Source: Pseudomonas helvetica
GTDB lineage: Bacteria; Pseudomonadota; Gammaproteobacteria; Pseudomonadales; Pseudomonadaceae
Assembly (NCBI RefSeq): GCF_039908645.1
Contig: NZ_CP150917.1
Location: 4,723,501 to 4,787,500 of the forward strand
Direction: 5' to 3'
DNA: 64,000 nt
The position numbers and the translations under genes were made by a program. Of this stretch, positions 60,896 to 64,000 are shown piece by piece; position 1 is the first letter of the stretch, and each line of letters starts with the position of its first letter. The notes beneath the pieces were generated by a model. That model saw nothing but the letters and a program-made list of their open reading frames with translations. It was not told the origin of the DNA and did no database searches.

Positions 60896-62279
60896 CGCCA
60901 TCCTCCTCTTCGTTCACGCTGTCATCCTCATCCCCCAGGGCGACTAACTCCTCGTCGCTCACTATGTCGTCTGGGCCGGGCCGCCATCCACGTACGTCCA
61001 CCTTACCGGTAACAACGTCAGCAATCTGCCGGTCGCGGTACTCGCGGATCAGCTTAATTTCAGTGAGTGCCTGATCGATGGCTTGATCTAGGGGCGCACT
61101 TTTGGCCTTGATGTATGCAAGGATCACCTGCTGCTCTTCTAATGTCGAAGGCATCGCAACAGGGAACCTGCCTAGCACGGTCTCTGCAATCGCTGGATAG
61201 GCAATTCCGATTGAATTGGCAGTGACCTGATTGACGAAGCTAGTGCTTTGAATCACATAGCCGAGATATTCGGGTTCAACCTCCCGTCCGGGCGTCAACA
61301 CCGCGAAACCAGTTGAAGCGATTAGATCGTCGGCTTCTTCGCTGACGTACCAGATGGCTTTCAGGTATGTGCGAACGGTCGAGATGATTGTGTCGCCGCG
61401 ACGCAGCACCCTGCGCGCTCGCGACGGGGCATTGTCAAAACGGAGTCGCTCCGGTTCCTTTGCTAGCCGGCCAGTCTTTACTGCCCCGATGTCGACGTAG
61501 CGGAACTCAAAATCCGGATTCGTCTTTTCTCCCAATGTGCTCGCATTCAAGCGAACCCATCGCTTTAGGGGTTTGATTGACCAATGCTCGGGCACATTCC
61601 CCTGCCACTCGATGCCGGACGGCCTCAAGACGACCGAGGCATCAAGCCCTCGCGTCACGGCACGATCGATGATGCGCAGCTTCTGCTCGGTCAGCAGCGC
61701 GATAAGGTCGCGCTTGGCCTTGATGAAACGGGCAATGTGAGCATCCTCAGCACGCAGGTAGACGACGATCTGGTCTTGCTCTGGACGCGGCGGTACAGGC
61801 GACGGCATCTGTTTGAAGGATTCCCAATACAGACGATTGCGGTCAGCCACGATGCCACGTGAGAACTTGTTGACCTCATGCATGTAAGCGGCTGTGCGAA
61901 ACAAATAGCTGAAATAGTGGCTGTTGGCCTCCGGGTAAGGCTTGACCACCACGTATGCAGGGCTGACCAGCCCATCTACTGGCGCGGGGCCGACCGCGCC
62001 TTGCCACATGCGCATCATATTGTAGGCGAGGTCATCCTTAACCGCCCGCTTGTACTTTTCCTTCTGGCTCATCACCTGCTTGCGCTTCAAGTTTTCCATG
62101 TCCCGCACGCATACGCCGGTACGCAGGGACACTTCTAGAATGGGAAGGTCAGGGAAACCCGTTTCCACGCGATGGCCGAACAGACGACCGTTGCGCAGCA
62201 CTTGCCAGTCTTCTGGCACTTTGGGCATCCAAGGCAGGCCCGATTCTCTGTATCTCGGGTAGGAACTCGCCATCACCAT
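60882..62279 (-). CDS. hsdS: Type I restriction enzyme specificity subunit
   Basis: HsdS recognises the two halves of the target sequence. The 465-residue product has two target-recognition domains, each starting with the family motif (LPWMPKVPEDWQVLRNGRLF, and IEWQGNVPEHWSIKPLKRW). Each is followed by a conserved helical spacer, the first with QIVVYLRAEDAHIARF and the second with QVILAYIKAKSAPLDQA. The C-terminus has an acidic tail (EDDSVNEEEDGDVKD). Its ATG overlaps the hsdM stop by one base (TAATG). The recognition sequence cannot be read from the protein. Confidence 0.93.
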   Translation of the reverse strand: MVMASSYPRYRESGLPWMPKVPEDWQVLRNGRLFGHRVETGFPDLPILEVSLRTGVCVRDMENLKRKQVMSQKEKYKRAVKDDLAYNMMRMWQGAVGPAPVDGLVSPAYVVVKPYPEANSHYFSYLFRTAAYMHEVNKFSRGIVADRNRLYWESFKQMPSPVPPRPEQDQIVVYLRAEDAHIARFIKAKRDLIALLTEQKLRIIDRAVTRGLDASVVLRPSGIEWQGNVPEHWSIKPLKRWVRLNASTLGEKTNPDFEFRYVDIGAVKTGRLAKEPERLRFDNAPSRARRVLRRGDTIISTVRTYLKAIWYVSEEADDLIASTGFAVLTPGREVEPEYLGYVIQSTSFVNQVTANSIGIAYPAIAETVLGRFPVAMPSTLEEQQVILAYIKAKSAPLDQAIDQALTEIKLIREYRDRQIADVVTGKVDVRGWRPGPDDIVSDEELVALGDEDDSVNEEEDGDVKD

Positions 62280-64000
62280 TACGCGCCTCCCACAATCTTG
62301 TGCAGTAAGCCCTCTGTCTGCTGCTCTAGCTTGAGGATGTCAGCGCGAATCTGATCCAGCGTGCGCAGCGGGATCGGCTCATAAAAGTAGCGGGCAAACG
62401 AAATTTCATAGCCGATCTGAGTCTTGTCCATCGCAATCCAGGCATCAGGTGCGTGCGGTAGCACCTCCCGCGCGAAGAACGCACCGATGCCGCCTAGCTC
62501 CTTGAGAGGCACCTGCTCGGTATCGCGCAAGTCGGTGTCGGACTCGTATTCGACAACCTCGCGGTACTTGTCTTCCCCTACCAGGTAACGGCCATCATTA
62601 TTCGCCACAACGACATCAGTAGCTTTTAGTTTTGTGCGTCTGGCAATAACAGGAGGTGCGGTTTCGTCTCGCCAGCTCACAGCCTTGTAAATAGCTTTTT
62701 TCTCAGGCGCGCCCAGCTTCTTGCTGTGCGCTTTCATTACGGCTTCGAAGCGGGTGCGGAACTCGTTGTGATCATCGAATACGGCCTGCCCGATTTCGTT
62801 TTGCGCCAGCAAGGCCAGCTCGATTAGCCCCTTGTCACGCAACCAGGTCGCCGAGTCGAGCAATTTCTTGCGGCGCTTTGACGGTACAGCCTTCTTGGCT
62901 ACTTTGCTTTCACTGTCATCATCTTCGCTGTCGTCGTCTTCTTCGTTTTCGTCTTCTCCTTTCAACCACGCCTCGATGGCTGGCTTGAGCTTGCCGAATT
63001 CGGTGTAAAGTTTGTCGCCATGCGTGGTGTAGATTTCGGCGCGAAGGGCTTCATCACCCGATGCAAAGCGCAGGGTTTCTATGCTGTCTGAACGGAGTTG
63101 GCTCTTGAGGCGCAGCGGGCGTTCAACCGTGATCTTCCAGTAGCCGAAGTCGGTATTGTCAAACCACCTGCAATCCGGGGTGTCCTGAGGCTCGCCGAGA
63201 TACAAGCCCAGGATGCGCTGGATGTCGGTATTGGAGAGTTCGCAATTCTTCTTGCCAAGATTGCGGCGCAGCGGCTCGAACCACTTGCTGGCGTCAATCA
63301 GCTGCACACGGCCCTTACGATGCTCGGTTTTCTTGTTGGCCAACACCCAGATATAGGTGGCGATGCCAGTGTTGTAGAAAATGTTGAGGGGTAGCGCGAT
63401 GATGGCTTCCAGCCAATCTTTTTCCAGCATCCAGCGGCGGATATTGCTTTCGCCCTGACCTGCATCGCCCGTGAACAGTGCAGACCCATTGTGGACAAGG
63501 GCGATACGGCTGCCCAATGGCGTGTTGTGCTTCATCTTCTGTAGCTTGTTCACCAAGAACATGAGCTGGCCGTCGCTCGATCGGGTGATGAGCTTGAACT
63601 CAGGATCTCCGCTATGGTTGACGATGAAGCGCGGGTCGTTGAATTCCTTCTTGCCACCCATCCGCTCTAGGTCAGTCTTCCAACTCTTGCCATACGGCGG
63701 GTTGGAGATCATGAAGTCGAACTCGCGACTGCGGAACTGGTCGGCGGACAGGGTGGATTTGTCCGCGCCACCGACGATGTTCTCGGCCTCTGCGCCCTCA
63801 CCTTTCAGAAGCAAGTCGGCCTTGCAGATAGCGTAGGTTTCGTCGCTGATTTCCTGACCAAATAGGTGAATAGACACTTCCTTGCCGTATTCCTCTGCCA
63901 GCTCCTGCAAAGCTTCTTCGGCAACGGTCAACATACCGCCTGTACCGCAGCTGCCATCGTAAAGTGAGTAGGTGCTGGATTCGATATGGTCGGCCACCGG
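62279..64000 (-). CDS. hsdM: Type I restriction enzyme M subunit (5' end outside the window)
   Basis: HsdM is the adenine methyltransferase of the system. About 573 codons are in the window, and the N-terminal helical domain is missing at the edge. Visible are the SAM motif YDGSCGTGGML, the catalytic NPPY (FMISNPPYGKSW), and IALPLNIFYNTGIATYIWVL. The segment at about residues 350-380 of the visible part is a highly acidic linker (ENEEDDDSEDDDSES). It is followed by a 180-residue C-terminal extension unusual for classical HsdM but present in some Pseudomonas relatives. It overlaps hsdS by one base. Confidence 0.92.
   Translation of the reverse strand, partial: PVADHIESSTYSLYDGSCGTGGMLTVAEEALQELAEEYGKEVSIHLFGQEISDETYAICKADLLLKGEGAEAENIVGGADKSTLSADQFRSREFDFMISNPPYGKSWKTDLERMGGKKEFNDPRFIVNHSGDPEFKLITRSSDGQLMFLVNKLQKMKHNTPLGSRIALVHNGSALFTGDAGQGESNIRRWMLEKDWLEAIIALPLNIFYNTGIATYIWVLANKKTEHRKGRVQLIDASKWFEPLRRNLGKKNCELSNTDIQRILGLYLGEPQDTPDCRWFDNTDFGYWKITVERPLRLKSQLRSDSIETLRFASGDEALRAEIYTTHGDKLYTEFGKLKPAIEAWLKGEDENEEDDDSEDDDSESKVAKKAVPSKRRKKLLDSATWLRDKGLIELALLAQNEIGQAVFDDHNEFRTRFEAVMKAHSKKLGAPEKKAIYKAVSWRDETAPPVIARRTKLKATDVVVANNDGRYLVGEDKYREVVEYESDTDLRDTEQVPLKELGGIGAFFAREVLPHAPDAWIAMDKTQIGYEISFARYFYEPIPLRTLDQIRADILKLEQQTEGLLHKIVGGA

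Overview
The window looks like the core chromosome of a fluorescent-group Pseudomonas. The evidence is the gene content: AraC-type ArgR with the aot and aru arginine systems, RsmA beside lysC-alaS, AmrZ, PcpS, FlgZ, and a class Ia NrdA with two ATP-cones. The DNA is GC-rich throughout and at least six REP doublets (REPIN-like) lie between genes. Family assignments come from reading the protein sequences and from remembered relatives; no search was run.

Layout. 1-5.6 kb: the start of a PhoQ-like kinase with PhoP, a secreted-type dienelactone hydrolase, the phosphopantetheinyl transferase PcpS, and an RstAB-like two-component system. 5.6-9.3 kb: nrdA behind a promoter region with a DnaA box and two NrdR-like boxes. 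9.4-17.2 kb: flagellar and chemotaxis genes (flgBCDE, cheR, cheV, flgA, flgM, flgN, flgZ) with two sigma-54-type promoters and one FliA-type promoter. 17.2-24.3 kb: an MFS transporter, a glutamine-synthetase-like enzyme, a response regulator with TPR repeats coupled to a soluble kinase, a tRNA-Arg, an orphan phnN and amrZ. 24.4-33.7 kb: mgtE, a small exported protein, three tRNA genes, rsmA, lysC, alaS, ltaE, and an FMN riboswitch in front of a lumazine synthase.

33.8-51 kb is an arginine block. The succinyltransferase catabolic genes run astC-aruF-aruG-astD-astB-(95-aa protein)-astE. The uptake operon runs aotJ-aotQ-aotM-aotP and ends in the regulator argR. Between these two units sits one giant gene for a DUF6543-like, leucine-rich-repeat protein in which the C-terminal repeat module is duplicated. 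51.7-56.3 kb holds acsA, a DUF2790-type small exported protein, and nrdB with its own NrdR box and a long hairpin in the leader. 56.9-64 kb is a type I restriction-modification operon (hsdM-hsdS-hsdR) with a fourth gene that carries a PD-(D/E)XK-like nuclease signature.

Most of the window is ordinary core genome. The points that stand out are the 46-kb separation of nrdA and nrdB with matching NrdR motifs at both, the extra nuclease-like gene of the restriction operon, the duplicated-module LRR protein, and several hairpins in arginine-transport and nrd transcripts. No CRISPR array, insertion sequence, prophage or rRNA gene was seen.
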